Below the pieces are notes generated by a model, which ran no database searches, had not been told where the DNA came from, and saw only the letters and a list, made by a program, of their open reading frames with translations. A program made the translations under genes and the position numbers. Below, one piece after another: positions 29,255-39,811 of a stretch of 64,000 nt of DNA (position 1 is the stretch's first letter; every line of letters starts with the position of its first letter). This DNA comes from Sphingomonas sp. PP-CE-1A-559 (GTDB taxonomy: Bacteria; Pseudomonadota; Alphaproteobacteria; Sphingomonadales; Sphingomonadaceae): contig NZ_SLYA01000001.1 in NCBI RefSeq assembly GCF_004340965.1, forward strand, positions 434,001 through 498,000, given 5' to 3'.

Positions 29255-30514
29255 ATGACGACGCTAGCCTCCCACCGCCGCATCCTCGCCGCCAGCCTGG
29301 TCGGCACCGCGGTCGAGTTCTACGATTTCTACATCTACGCGACCGCCGCGGCGCTGGTGTTCGGGCCGCTGTTCTTTTCGGGCCAGTCCGCGTCTGCGCA
29401 GTTGCTCCTAAGCTATGCGACGTTCGGCCTGGCCTTCGTTGCACGCCCGGTCGGCGCGATCGTGTTCGGGCATTTCGGCGACCGGATCGGGCGCAAGTCC
29501 ACCCTCGTCGCATCGCTGTTGTTGATGGGCGGATCGACCGTCGGCATCGCGTTCCTCCCCACTTATGCGCAGGTCGGCTGGATCGCTCCGGCGCTGCTGT
29601 GCCTCATGCGTCTCGGGCAGGGGCTCGGGCTTGGCGGCGAATGGGGCGGGGCGGCGTTGCTGGCGGTCGAGAACGCGCCGCCGCACCGCAAGAACACCTG
29701 GGGCATGTTTCCGCCGCTTGGTGCCCCGGTCGGCTTCCTCGCCGCCAACGGACTGTTCCTGGTCATTGGGCTCGTGCTCGACGAAGCGCAGTTCATCGCC
29801 TGGGGCTGGCGCATCCCGTTCCTGCTCAGCGCGATCCTGGTCGGGCTTGGCCTTTGGGTGCGGCTCAAGCTGACCGAGACGCCCGCCTTCCTGGAAGCGG
29901 AGGCTACCGAGGCGCTTCCTAAGGTGCCGATCGCGACGCTTCTCACACAGCATCTTCGTGCGACGCTGGCGGGCACGTTCGGCGTCATCGCGTGCTTCGC
30001 GCTGTTCTACCTCGCGACCGCCTTCGCACTTGGCTACGGCACGAAGACGCTCGGCTATTCGCGCGAGGCATTCCTTTCGGTCGAACTGGTCGCGATCTGG
30101 TTCTTGGCAGGCGGCGTGATCGTCGCGAGCGTGCTGGCGGACCGGCATTCAGCAGCACGGATGCTCGCAATCGGGTTTGCCGGCTGCATCGGCGTCGGCG
30201 CACTGATGGGGCCGATGCTGGGCTCGGGATCGCTGTTCACGGTGTGGCTGTGGTTGTCGGGCGCGCTGTTCGTGATGGGGTTCGCGTACGGGCCGCTGGG
30301 CGGTTGGCTGCCGAGCCTGTTTCCGGCGGGGGTGCGCTACACCGGCGTGTCGATGACGTTCAACCTTGGCGGCGTGCTCGGTGGTGCGCTGGCGCCGATC
30401 GTCGCGGAGGCACTGGCGCCGCATGGGTTGTGGCTGGTCGGCGGGTATCTGATGGCGGCCGGGGTGCTGAGCCTTGGCGGGCTGCTGATCCTCGGCCGCA
30501 CGACCGACAGGTAG
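29255..30514 (+). CDS. MFS transporter, metabolite:H+ symporter (MHS) type
   Basis: A 419-aa twelve-helix major facilitator. The N-terminus AASLVGTAVEFYDFYIYATAAALVFGPLFF and the loop GHFGDRIGRKSTLVASLLLMG are typical of the MHS family (ShiA, ProP, KgtP relatives). The GEWGGAALLAVENAP loop is also characteristic. It probably imports an organic acid or osmolyte with protons; the substrate is not readable. An in-frame GTG at 29249 is an alternative start. Confidence 0.9.
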   Translation: MTTLASHRRILAASLVGTAVEFYDFYIYATAAALVFGPLFFSGQSASAQLLLSYATFGLAFVARPVGAIVFGHFGDRIGRKSTLVASLLLMGGSTVGIAFLPTYAQVGWIAPALLCLMRLGQGLGLGGEWGGAALLAVENAPPHRKNTWGMFPPLGAPVGFLAANGLFLVIGLVLDEAQFIAWGWRIPFLLSAILVGLGLWVRLKLTETPAFLEAEATEALPKVPIATLLTQHLRATLAGTFGVIACFALFYLATAFALGYGTKTLGYSREAFLSVELVAIWFLAGGVIVASVLADRHSAARMLAIGFAGCIGVGALMGPMLGSGSLFTVWLWLSGALFVMGFAYGPLGGWLPSLFPAGVRYTGVSMTFNLGGVLGGALAPIVAEALAPHGLWLVGGYLMAAGVLSLGGLLILGRTTDR

Positions 30515-30547
30515 AATGCTCTCCCGCCTCGGCGGGAGAGCACGCTA

Positions 30548-31090
30548 TTATGCGGGCACTGGCCGCAGGAGCGTCAGCCGCGCCTTGCCGTGCACGCGCG
30601 TGGCATCGACCTCGAAGCCGGCGAGTTCGACGACCTCGGCCTTTGCCGTCTCCAGGCTGATCCACGTCGCCGGCCCGACCCAACCCAGTCGCGACAGCTT
30701 GTCGAGCGCGACCAGTCCGGCGCCGGTGTTGTAGGGCGGATCCATCAGGATCACGTCGAGCGGCGCCGGAGCGGGCCCGAGCGCCATCACCGACGTTGCG
30801 CGGACATCACCGCGGATCTCCAGCTTGGCAAGGTTGGCCTTCAGCGCGTCGACCGCCAGCTTGTCCGATTCGACGAACATGCACGTCGCGGCACCCCGCG
30901 AGAGCGCCTCGATGCCGAGCGCGCCCGAGCCTGCGAACAGATCGGCAACCGCCAACCCCTCGAAGCTTCCGACGCGACTGGTCAGCATCGAGAACAACGT
31001 CTCGCGCATCCGGTCGGCGGTGGGACGGGTGGTGTCACCCTTCGGTGCGGCGATCTGACGGCCGCGGTACAGTCCTGCGATGATCCGCAT
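30548..31090 (-). CDS. rsmD: 16S rRNA (guanine966-N2)-methyltransferase RsmD
   Basis: A 180-aa SAM methyltransferase. Motif I is ADLFAGSGALGIEALSRGA; the catalytic motif is DPPYNT. The N-terminus MRIIAGLYRGRQI is typical of RsmD. Its ATG shares one base with the stop of the pseudouridine synthase gene (TGATG), a common pairing. Confidence 0.95.
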   Translation of the reverse strand: MRIIAGLYRGRQIAAPKGDTTRPTADRMRETLFSMLTSRVGSFEGLAVADLFAGSGALGIEALSRGAATCMFVESDKLAVDALKANLAKLEIRGDVRATSVMALGPAPAPLDVILMDPPYNTGAGLVALDKLSRLGWVGPATWISLETAKAEVVELAGFEVDATRVHGKARLTLLRPVPA

Positions 31091-32670
31091 CAGCGCTTCC
31101 CTCCACGTGGTGCACGGGGCGGATGACCGCGCCCTCCCGACGGACCCTTGCCCGGTGCCGCAGGACGACTGCCTCGTTCAGGCCGCGCCGGACCCTCCGA
31201 TCGCACGGGCCGCGGCTCGGCACCCGGACGTCCGCTGGCACTCCGCGCCGCGCGCTTGTCGAGCGAACTGCGCCCCCGCGAATCGTCCGCCTGCGGACGG
31301 AAGCCCCGCGGTTGCTCCTGACGCTGCACCGTAGCGCCCGCGCCGACGCGCGATGGCGCAGCGCGCTCCCGCGGTGGCTTGGCGGCGCGGAAATGCTTGA
31401 TCTTGGGGCTCGTGCTCAACTCCTCGCCGCGATCCGCACGCTCCTGCCGCACATACGGCTTGGACGTCTCGCCACTCGTCGGCCGGGCGTGATGCGTTCC
31501 CGTCGGCCGAGCGGCGTTCCGCACATCAGGCCGCGCCCAGGGATCGTTGACGTCGCCGCGCTGCATCGCCGCGGTCGGACGGATCCGCTCCGGACGTGCC
31601 GGTCGCGAAGGCCGGTCGGTCGGTATCGCGCCGCTCGAAAAGCCCGAGCTTGCAGGCGCCGCATACGGACTGCGAACCGGCGCACGCACGCCAGCAGCCG
31701 GCCGCGCGCCCGAAACTGGACGCGCACCCGGCGCTGGCCGTGCCGTCGGAGCAGGCCGCGGCGCATTGCTACCCCGTTGGCTAGACCGCGCGCCGATCCC
31801 GGCACCCGCACCGGCACTCGCGCTGATCCCGATGTTCGCACGCGCGCCCGGACCCTCGGGGCGCCCCTTCGCGAGTTCCTTCTGGAACGCAACGACGTCG
31901 TGTTGGAGCACCTCGCCGATCTGCCCCGGCGGCAGGTCGCCGAGTACGAACGGGCCATAACGCGTCCGGATCAAACGGGAGACCTGCAACCCGAGATGCT
32001 CCAGCACGCGGCGGACTTCGCGGTTCTTGCCCTCGGTCAGGATCATCTCGATCCACACGTTGGCACCCGTCCGACGCTCGATGTTCGCGTTGATCGATCC
32101 ATAGCGGACGCCTTCGATCTCGATCCCCTCGATCAGTTCCTCGAGCTGCGGCTGCGTGATGTTGCCGTAGGCGCGCGCACGATAGGCACGCTCGACACCC
32201 GTCGCGGGCAGTTCGAGTTGGCGCTTGAGGCCGCCATCGGTGGTCATCAGCAACAGCCCCTCGGTGTTGAGATCGAGGCGGCCGACCGGCACCAGCCGCG
32301 GCAGTTCGCGCGGCAGGCGGTCGTAGATCGTCGTGCGCCCGGCCGGATCGCGCTCGGTGACGAGCAGCCCGGTCGGCTTGTGATACAGGAACAGCCGAGC
32401 CGAACTCGGAGCCTCGACCGGGTCGCCATCGACCGTCACGCCGTTGAGGTTGCGCAGGATCGTCGCTGGCGTGTCGAGAATGCTGCCGTTGAGCGCGACG
32501 CGGCCCTCGGCGATCATCCGCTCGATATCGCGGCGCGAGGCGATCCCGGCGCGGGCGAGCAGCTTTGCGATACGGTCGCCCTTGATCGGTGCCGCCGGCG
32601 TTTCGGGGGAGGCTGCGGGCGCGTCGATCGACGGGCTGGCAGTCGGGTTATCGTCTTTTGAAGTCGTCAT
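31090..32670 (-). CDS. 23S rRNA pseudouridine synthase, RluB/RsuA type, with a 260-residue basic tail
   Basis: A 526-aa protein. It has a short Pro/Ala N-terminal tail, then an S4 RNA-binding domain (DRIAKLLARAGIASRRDIERMI) and the RsuA-family catalytic domain with Asp in GRLDLNTEGLLL and GKNREVRRVLEHLG. The enzyme part ends near residue 265. The remaining 260 residues are low complexity, rich in Pro, Ala, Arg and Gly (RPAPGARPVSGARP-like), ending RGHPPRAPRGGKR. It modifies 23S rRNA near the peptidyl-transferase region if RluB-like. The tail is probably disordered and may bind RNA. Confidence 0.9.
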   Translation of the reverse strand: MTTSKDDNPTASPSIDAPAASPETPAAPIKGDRIAKLLARAGIASRRDIERMIAEGRVALNGSILDTPATILRNLNGVTVDGDPVEAPSSARLFLYHKPTGLLVTERDPAGRTTIYDRLPRELPRLVPVGRLDLNTEGLLLMTTDGGLKRQLELPATGVERAYRARAYGNITQPQLEELIEGIEIEGVRYGSINANIERRTGANVWIEMILTEGKNREVRRVLEHLGLQVSRLIRTRYGPFVLGDLPPGQIGEVLQHDVVAFQKELAKGRPEGPGARANIGISASAGAGAGIGARSSQRGSNAPRPAPTARPAPGARPVSGARPAAGVRAPVRSPYAAPASSGFSSGAIPTDRPSRPARPERIRPTAAMQRGDVNDPWARPDVRNAARPTGTHHARPTSGETSKPYVRQERADRGEELSTSPKIKHFRAAKPPRERAAPSRVGAGATVQRQEQPRGFRPQADDSRGRSSLDKRAARSASGRPGAEPRPVRSEGPARPERGSRPAAPGKGPSGGRGHPPRAPRGGKR

Positions 32671-32790
32671 GGCGCGGCTGATACTATGGATCGGCGCTCA
32701 GCGCGAAAATATTTGCGACCGTTCGTGCGGCGGTGCGTTAGAACTCGCGAGCGTAACGACCTTTCGTTCGCGTCCGGGGGCCTGTCGGCA

Positions 32791-33222
32791 ATGTTGTTCG
32801 GGAAGAAGAAGCGGCAGATCGTCCGGCTTTTGGTGGTCGAAGACGAACCGCTGGTCGCGTTCGATACCGAATATTTCCTGACCGACGCTAAGTTCACGAT
32901 TGTCGCAACGATCGACCGGGTCGCTGAGGCCTTGCCGATTCTGGCTAGCGACACGGTGATCGACCTGGTGCTCGTCGACGTGAACCTGGCGGACGGTTCA
33001 GGCATCGACGTAGCGCGCGCGGCACAGGCCCGCGGCGTGCCGGTGATGTTCGTGACGGGGAGCTGCCCAGTGGAGGCGACCACGCTCGCCGCCGGCTGTA
33101 TGGCCAAGCCGTACATGCCGCGCGACCTGATCGCCGCGATCGAGGCGATCGAGGCGATGCTCGGTGGCGGCAAGCCGACGCGCGTGCCGTCTGGCTTCAC
33201 GTTGTTTCCGCGGACGGCGTGA
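32791..33222 (+). CDS. stand-alone receiver-domain protein
   Basis: A 143-aa single receiver domain beginning MLFGKKKRQIVRLLVVEDEP. Asp in LVLVDVNLADG is the likely phosphorylation site, Thr in MFVTGSC the switch residue, and Lys in MAKPYMPRDL the conserved lysine. There is no output domain. Such proteins often pair with HWE-type kinases in alphaproteobacterial stress signalling, but no kinase lies next to it. The ATG at 32791 follows a GGGGGCC-rich stretch; a longer in-frame start at 32686 looks unlikely. Confidence 0.88.
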   Translation: MLFGKKKRQIVRLLVVEDEPLVAFDTEYFLTDAKFTIVATIDRVAEALPILASDTVIDLVLVDVNLADGSGIDVARAAQARGVPVMFVTGSCPVEATTLAAGCMAKPYMPRDLIAAIEAIEAMLGGGKPTRVPSGFTLFPRTA

Positions 33223-33309
33223 CGTTTCCCCACGTTCCATCGCCTGACGGGTAGCGCGTTCGCGATTTCCCGTTAGGGTTCGCGCGAGCGAGTGGGGAGC
33301 GTAAGTGCG

Positions 33310-34641
33310 ATGAACGGAACCGTAGGCAAGCGCTGGAGCGACGGCTTCCGGCCGTATGCGGAGAAGGCGCCGCTGGGAGCATTGGCGCTCGGCATATCCT
33401 CAGGCTTTCCGTATGCGATGATCGGCGCGACGCTGACGACGCGGCTGGCAGCCAGCGGTATCGACAAGAAGACGGTGACGGCGTTCAGTCTCGCATTCCT
33501 CGTCTACAACCTGAAGTTCCTGTGGGCGTGGGTGGTCGATGGCGTCCGGCTTCCGATCATCGGGAGACTGGGCCAACGCGTTTCGTGGCTGATCGTGACC
33601 GCCGCGCTTGTCGTCGCGGCGGTGATCAATCTTGCCTTGGTCGATCCTGCCGCGAGCATTGCAGCGACAGCGACCGCAGCGATCCTCGTCGGCGCGGCTG
33701 GCGCAACTTTCGACGTCGTGATCGACGCATTCCGGATCGAGACGCTCGAACCGCGCCAGTTGGGCGTCGGGTCGGGAATGAGCCAATATGGCTGGCGGAT
33801 CGGCTCGGCGGGTTCGGGTGCGTTGGCGCTGGTGGTCGCCGAACGCGCCGGCTGGAACGCGGCCTATCTGGCGTGCGTTGTCTTTGCATTGCCCGCGGTC
33901 CTGGCCGGCCTGGCGCTGGGCGAGCCCGAACGCCGCCGTCCGCCGATCGAACGTCGCGGTCTCGCGGAAGGCTTTCGCGCAATCTGGGGGCCGTTCATCC
34001 AGTTCTTTTCGCGCGAAGGGGCGTTCATCGTCCTCGCCTTCATCCTGATCTTCAAAGTCGGCGACACGCTCGCCAATCTGACGCTGCGGTTGCTGTTCGA
34101 CGACCTCGGCTTCACCGGCGACGAGATCGCGTTCTACGATGTCGGGATCGGCTTCATCGCCTATCTGGTGGGCATCTTCATCGGTGGCATCCTGTACGCG
34201 CGGATGGGGATGAAGCGATCGGTTCTGCTGTCGCTGGTGCTGATGGGCGTCTCGAACCTGTCGTTCGCGGCGCTGGCGGCGGCCGGGCACTCGAACCTCG
34301 GCATGGCGGCGGCGATCGGCTTCGAGAATGCCTCCAGCGGCTTTGGCGGTGTCGTCGTGATCGCGTATTTCTCCGCGCTGTGCGATCTGCGCTTCACCGC
34401 GGCGCAGTTCGCGCTGATCTCGGCAGCAGCAAGCATCGTCGGACGGATCGTCACCGGCACCACCGCCGGCGCGCTGATCGAGGCGTTCGGCTATGTCGAT
34501 TTCTATCTACTGACGACCGCCCTCGCGCTGCCGGGCATCGTCCTGTTCTGGTGGATGAGCCGGTCGGGGATGATCGACCGTTCGATCGGCAGCGCGGGCG
34601 TCGAGGGTGAAGGCGACGCGCGCGCCGGCGATCCGGTCTAA
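33310..34641 (+). CDS. MFS transporter, AmpG-like
   Basis: A 443-aa membrane protein with about twelve helices. The N-terminal GALALGISSGFPYAMIGATL and KFLWAWVVDGVRLPIIGRLG resemble AmpG permeases, which import anhydro-muropeptides for cell-wall recycling. In AmpG the equivalent region is FLWAPLMDRY. AmpG function is inferred from these motifs only. The start at 33310 has a GGGGAGCG ribosome binding site. Its end overlaps the convergent DUF6628-like gene by 4 bases. Confidence 0.82.
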   Translation: MNGTVGKRWSDGFRPYAEKAPLGALALGISSGFPYAMIGATLTTRLAASGIDKKTVTAFSLAFLVYNLKFLWAWVVDGVRLPIIGRLGQRVSWLIVTAALVVAAVINLALVDPAASIAATATAAILVGAAGATFDVVIDAFRIETLEPRQLGVGSGMSQYGWRIGSAGSGALALVVAERAGWNAAYLACVVFALPAVLAGLALGEPERRRPPIERRGLAEGFRAIWGPFIQFFSREGAFIVLAFILIFKVGDTLANLTLRLLFDDLGFTGDEIAFYDVGIGFIAYLVGIFIGGILYARMGMKRSVLLSLVLMGVSNLSFAALAAAGHSNLGMAAAIGFENASSGFGGVVVIAYFSALCDLRFTAAQFALISAAASIVGRIVTGTTAGALIEAFGYVDFYLLTTALALPGIVLFWWMSRSGMIDRSIGSAGVEGEGDARAGDPV

Positions 34642-35114
34642 AGCGTGATCGGGCGACCCTCGTCGGCGAAGGCTGCTGCGACCGCGGCGGCGCTGGCGAG
34701 GACGCCGTCGATGCGACGGACGCCGAGCAGGTCGGCCATCAGATAGCGCGCGGTCTCGGGCGCGGTCTCGACGCGCGCGAGGACCGACAGCATCGCCGAC
34801 TCCGCCGGCGTCATCCGTGCGCAGCAGCAGGGAGCGATCGCGATCGTACCGGCCGACGTGCCGGCAAGGTCCGCCATCAGCGCCCTGAGCAGCACCAGCG
34901 GGCGACGGAAGCCTTGCCCGAACGCAGTGAACATCGTGTGCGACGCACGGGCGTCGGCAAGGCCGTGCGCGCCCATGCGCCGCATCGCGAACAAGGCGAT
35001 TCGCGCGTTTTCACAAGGCGGTAACGCATGGGGCAGCAGCGAGGTCGCGCTGGCGATGGTCTGTGTCGAGGCGGCCGTCGAGTTGGTCGTCGAATTGGGG
35101 CGGGTATCGGTCAT
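34638..35114 (-). CDS. conserved protein of unknown function, probably DUF6628
   Basis: A 158-aa protein with a low-complexity Thr/Ser N-terminus, then ENARIALFAMRRMGAHGLAD, FRRPLVLLRALMADLAGTSA, an unusual IAIAPCCCARMTPAES segment with three adjacent Cys, and a helical C-terminus. From memory this matches the sphingomonad family DUF6628; I could not check. A Fur-box-like palindrome lies 41 bases upstream, which suggests an iron-linked role, and the Cys triplet could bind metal. Function is unknown. Confidence 0.75.
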   Translation of the reverse strand: MTDTRPNSTTNSTAASTQTIASATSLLPHALPPCENARIALFAMRRMGAHGLADARASHTMFTAFGQGFRRPLVLLRALMADLAGTSAGTIAIAPCCCARMTPAESAMLSVLARVETAPETARYLMADLLGVRRIDGVLASAAAVAAAFADEGRPITL

Positions 35115-35154
35115 TCACGCGACTCCGTGGTGGTGCCCACAACGTCGCCTGTTG

Positions 35155-35173
35155 GTTATTGATAGTCAATAGC
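35155..35173. promoter_or_regulatory. Fur-box-like operator
   Basis: On the minus strand GCTATTGACTATCAATAAC matches the E. coli 19-base Fur consensus at 13 positions and contains the perfect palindrome TATTGA-CTA-TCAATA (35157-35171). It lies between folC and the DUF6628-like gene, upstream of the latter. Confidence 0.55.
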
Positions 35174-35182
35174 AATAAGAAC

Positions 35183-36502
35183 TCAGTCCGGCGGTTGGTC
35201 GTTTGCGGCGAGCACTTCACCGGCAAGGTAGAGCGAACCGGCGATCAGCACGAGTTGCGGCTGGTCGGTTTGTGCGGCGATCGAGGCGAGCGCTTCACTG
35301 GGTTTGGCGGCTGTTCCGGCGGTCTTTCCGAACGATCGGGCGAGCGTCGCAAGTGCCTCGGGCGCGTGATGGGCGTGGCCGGGGACGGGGATGGCGATGA
35401 CGTGGCCGACCGATGGCGACAGGATGCGAATCACGGCGTCCGCATCCTTATTCGCGAGCATGCCGAGGATCAGTGTCACCGGCCGTCCCTTCGCAATCGT
35501 CCGTAGCGCGCGCGCGACCGGTTGCGCGGCGTTGGGATTATGGGCGCCGTCGAGCCACAATTCGCTGCCCTCGGGCAATCGCGCGAGCAGCGGGCCATCC
35601 GACAATCGCTGCATCCGCGCGGGCCAGTGCGCCCAGTCGGCGGCGGCGCGCATCGCGGCTTCGGGAATGTGGAGCACGCCCTGGTGACGGAGCATGGCGA
35701 TCGCGAGCGCGAGGTTGCGTGACTGGTGCGCACCGACGAGGCGCGGGCGGTTGGTGACGACCGAAAAGCCGGTGTCCTCGTAGCGGACGGTCGATCGCGC
35801 GGTTTCGCTGCTCCAGGCAGTGCCGCGGGCGAACACCGGTGCGCCGGCGGCATCGGCGACCGCGGCGATCTTTGCACGGAGGGCCTTGGGATAGTCCATC
35901 GTAACGAGCGGCACGCCAGGCTTGGCGATGCCAGCCTTCTCGCCGGCGATCTCCGAAAGCGTGTCGCCGAGGAACGACTGGTGGTCGATGCCGAGCGCGG
36001 CGATGCCGGTAACGACCGGGTTGGGAATGACGTTGGTCGCATCGAGCCTGCCGCCGAGGCCGACTTCGACGATCGTCGCGGCGGCGGGCGTGCGGGCGAA
36101 GGCGAGGAATGCGGCGGCGGTGGTGACTTCGAAGAAGCTCGCCTGGAGATCGGCGGCTTGGTCGAGCACTTCCGACAGCAAGGCGGCGAGCAGGTCGTCT
36201 TCGATCAGCGATCCGGCGAGGCGGATGCGTTCGTTGAAGCGGACGAGGTGCGGCGAGGAATAGACGTGGACGCTGTGCCCGGCAGCCTCGATCGCGGCGC
36301 GCAGGAACGCGCAGGTCGAGCCCTTGCCGTTGGTGCCGGCGACGTGGAACACCGGGGGGAGGTTGAGGTGGGGGTCGCCGAGGCGGTTCAGGAGCGCGGT
36401 GATGCGCTCCAGTCCGAGAATATCCGCACCGGGTGACAGCGCGGTCAGCCGGTCGAGCTGCGCCTGAACTGCGGGCGAGGAAGAAACGGCGTGGTCGGGC
36501 AT
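35183..36502 (-). CDS. folC: bifunctional dihydrofolate/folylpolyglutamate synthase
   Basis: A 439-aa ligase with the P-loop HVAGTNGKGSTCAF, the omega/Glu region EVTTAAAFLAFA, and VEVGLGGRLDATNVI. It makes dihydrofolate and adds glutamates to folates. It is the last gene of the trp-accD block, after an inverted repeat. Confidence 0.96.
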   Translation of the reverse strand: MPDHAVSSSPAVQAQLDRLTALSPGADILGLERITALLNRLGDPHLNLPPVFHVAGTNGKGSTCAFLRAAIEAAGHSVHVYSSPHLVRFNERIRLAGSLIEDDLLAALLSEVLDQAADLQASFFEVTTAAAFLAFARTPAAATIVEVGLGGRLDATNVIPNPVVTGIAALGIDHQSFLGDTLSEIAGEKAGIAKPGVPLVTMDYPKALRAKIAAVADAAGAPVFARGTAWSSETARSTVRYEDTGFSVVTNRPRLVGAHQSRNLALAIAMLRHQGVLHIPEAAMRAAADWAHWPARMQRLSDGPLLARLPEGSELWLDGAHNPNAAQPVARALRTIAKGRPVTLILGMLANKDADAVIRILSPSVGHVIAIPVPGHAHHAPEALATLARSFGKTAGTAAKPSEALASIAAQTDQPQLVLIAGSLYLAGEVLAANDQPPD

Positions 36503-36512
36503 TCTTCTGGGC

Positions 36513-36615
36513 TCCCTCTCCCCTCCGGGGAGAGGGCTGGGGTGAGGGGCAATTCCGGGCGCAGCGTTGCTTGGCCGCCCCTCACCCCGACCCTCTCCCC
36601 GAAGGGGAGAGGGAG
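36513..36615. repeat. CCCTCTCCCC/GGGGAGAGGG inverted repeat
   Basis: Arms CTCCCTCTCCCCTCCGGGGA and CCCTCTCCCCGAAGGGGAGA enclose GGTGAGGGGC/GCCCCTCACC. It lies between folC and accD. Confidence 0.85.
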
Positions 36616-36623
36616 TAGGTTCG

Positions 36624-37475
36624 TTACGCGGCCTCGCGCGCGCTGAGATACCCGATCACCGTACCGAGCTGCTCGCGCAGGTCCTTGCGGTGGACGACCA
36701 TGTCGATCAGCCCATGCTCAAGATAATATTCCGACGTCTGGAAATCCTCGGGCAGCTTCTCGCGGATGGTGCTCTCGATCACGCGGCGACCGGTAAACGC
36801 CAGCGTCGCCTTCGGCTCCGCAATCTGGACGTCGCCGAGCATAGCATAGGCCGCCATCACGCCGCCCGACGTTGGGTCGGTGAGCACGACGATATATGGC
36901 AGTCCGGCATCATGCAGCATCTGGATCGCAACCGTGCTGCGCGGCATCTGCATCAGGCTGAGGATGCCCTCCTGCATCCGCGCGCCGCCGCTCGCGGTGA
37001 AGATCACGTAGGGCACGCGGTCCTCGATCGCCGCCTCGACGCCGCGCACGAACGCCTCGCCGACCGCCAGGCCCATCGAGCCGCCCATGAAGCCGAAATC
37101 CTGCACGCCGACGACGACACGGTGGCCGTCGATAGCGCCGCGTGCGTTGATCAGCGCGTCCTGCTCGCTGTTGTCGGTCCGTGCCGCCTTGAGGCGATCG
37201 GTGTAGCGCTTCTGGTCGCGGAACTTGAGCGGATCCTCGGGGACCTTCGGCGCCGGCAGTTCCGAACAGCTACCCTCGTCGAAGAGCTGCGCAAAGCGGA
37301 TCTTCGGCCCGATGCGGTCGTGGTGGTCGCATTTCGGGCAGACGTAGAGGTTGTCCTCGAGCTCCTTGGTGAAGACCATCTGCCCGCAGCCCTTGCACTT
37401 GTGCCAGAGATTCTCGGGCGTCTCGCGCTTCGCGACGAAGGGCAGGACGTTGCGGACGCTGTTGAGCCAGCTCAT
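36624..37475 (-). CDS. accD: acetyl-CoA carboxylase carboxyltransferase subunit beta
   Basis: A 283-aa AccD. The N-terminal four-Cys zinc ribbon is [12 protein letters not shown]...[11 protein letters not shown]; the crotonase-like core contains [18 protein letters not shown] and [16 protein letters not shown]. It is part of the first committed step of fatty-acid synthesis. The ATG overlaps the trpA stop by 4 bases. The trpA-accD-folC linkage is common in alphaproteobacteria. Confidence 0.97.
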   Translation of the reverse strand: MSWLNSVRNVLPFVAKRETPENLWHKCKGCGQMVFTKELEDNLYVCPKCDHHDRIGPKIRFAQLFDEGSCSELPAPKVPEDPLKFRDQKRYTDRLKAARTDNSEQDALINARGAIDGHRVVVGVQDFGFMGGSMGLAVGEAFVRGVEAAIEDRVPYVIFTASGGARMQEGILSLMQMPRSTVAIQMLHDAGLPYIVVLTDPTSGGVMAAYAMLGDVQIAEPKATLAFTGRRVIESTIREKLPEDFQTSEYYLEHGLIDMVVHRKDLREQLGTVIGYLSAREAA

Positions 37476-38284
37476 GCGGTTACTTTCCTTGCGCTCGCGA
37501 CGGCATCGGCGAGAGACTTGATATAGGCGCGGACCGGCTCGGCCGCAGCGGCACCGTGCTGCGCGACCAGTTCGACGATCGCCGAACCGACGACGACGCC
37601 GTCCGCGACGCGCGCGACGTTCGCCGCCTGCTCGGGCGTGCGGATCCCAAAGCCGACCGCGATCGGGATGTCGGTCTGTGCCTTCAGGCGGGCGACGGCA
37701 TCCTCGATCGAGGATTGCTGCGCCTGCTGGAGCCCGGTGATGCCGGCGACCGAGACGTAATACAGAAACCCGCTCGCACCATCGAGCACGGTCGGCAGGC
37801 GGGCGGCGTCGGTGGTGGGCGTGGCGAGGCGGATCAGGTCGATCCCCGCGGCGCGCAACTGCGGGCCGAGCGTATCGTCCTCTTCGGGCGGCACGTCGAC
37901 GCAGATCACGCCGTCGACGCCAGCGTTGGCAGCCGCCTCGGCGAACCAGTCCGCGCCGCGCCGGAGCATCGGGTTGCCGTAACCCATCAGTACCAGCGGC
38001 ACGTCCGGATGCCGCGCGCGGAACGCGGTGGCGGTGGCGAGGATGTCCGCAGTGCGGGTCCCCTGCGCGAGGCTGCGGATGTTCGCGGCCTGGATCGCGG
38101 GGCCGTCGGCCATGGGATCGGTGAACGGCATGCCGAGTTCGATCGCATCCGCGCCGCCCGCGACGAGCGCGTCGAGGATCGGGCCGGTCGCCTCGGTGGT
38201 CGGATCGCCCGCAGTAACGAACGCGACGAGCGCGGCGCGGCCGGCGGCGGCGGTGCGCGCGAAGGTGGCGGCGAGGCGGCTCAC
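37472..38284 (-). CDS. trpA: tryptophan synthase alpha subunit
   Basis: A 270-aa TIM barrel that splits indole-3-glycerol phosphate. The catalytic Glu and Asp are in [13 protein letters not shown] and [12 protein letters not shown]. The GTG at 38284 is chosen; an in-frame ATG at 38329 lies inside the neighbouring repeat. An inverted repeat separates it from trpB. Confidence 0.96.
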   Translation of the reverse strand: MSRLAATFARTAAAGRAALVAFVTAGDPTTEATGPILDALVAGGADAIELGMPFTDPMADGPAIQAANIRSLAQGTRTADILATATAFRARHPDVPLVLMGYGNPMLRRGADWFAEAAANAGVDGVICVDVPPEEDDTLGPQLRAAGIDLIRLATPTTDAARLPTVLDGASGFLYYVSVAGITGLQQAQQSSIEDAVARLKAQTDIPIAVGFGIRTPEQAANVARVADGVVVGSAIVELVAQHGAAAAEPVRAYIKSLADAVASARKVTA

Positions 38285-38285
38285 A

Positions 38286-38398
38286 GCTCCCCTCCCGCTT
38301 GCGGGAGGGGTTGGGGGAGGGGCTGACATAGCCGCACATCCAAAGTCGGGGGAGCGAACAGGCCCTCCCCCGACCCCTCCCGCAGGCGGGAGGGGAGC
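38286..38398. repeat. CCCCTCCCGC inverted repeat between trpB and trpA
   Basis: GCTCCCCTCCCGCTTGCGGG pairs with CCCGCAGGCGGGAGGGGAGC, with inner GGGGGAGGG/CCCTCCCCC arms. The same family occurs at 20869-20966. It sits between two subunit genes of one enzyme. Confidence 0.88.
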
Positions 38399-38408
38399 AG
38401 AAGTGCGA

Positions 38409-39650
<1,242 letters not shown>

Positions 39651-39703
39651 GACTGGGCGTTTAGCACTTCGTAAATCGCTGTCACCCCTTCCGTTCTATC
39701 GGG

Positions 39704-39811
39704 CACCACCCCGGCGGAGGCGGGGGCCCAATTGGAAAGGTCGCGGTAACGGAGCACGGCGCTTGCCAAATGGCCGTTCCCACTTGGACCGCGGCCTTCG
39801 CCGGGGTGGTG
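39704..39811. repeat. CCACCCCGGCG inverted repeat between trpF and trpB
   Basis: CACCACCCCGGCGGAGGCGG pairs with GGCCTTCGCCGGGGTGGTG; inner CCCAATTGG/CACTTGGAC arms. It is the same family as 62394-62498. Confidence 0.85.

Noticed and set aside
36624..38339. Single long frame joining accD with sequence opposite in phase to trpA
   Set aside because: The N-terminal half is an Arg-rich out-of-frame translation of trpA; the true accD start is at 37475.
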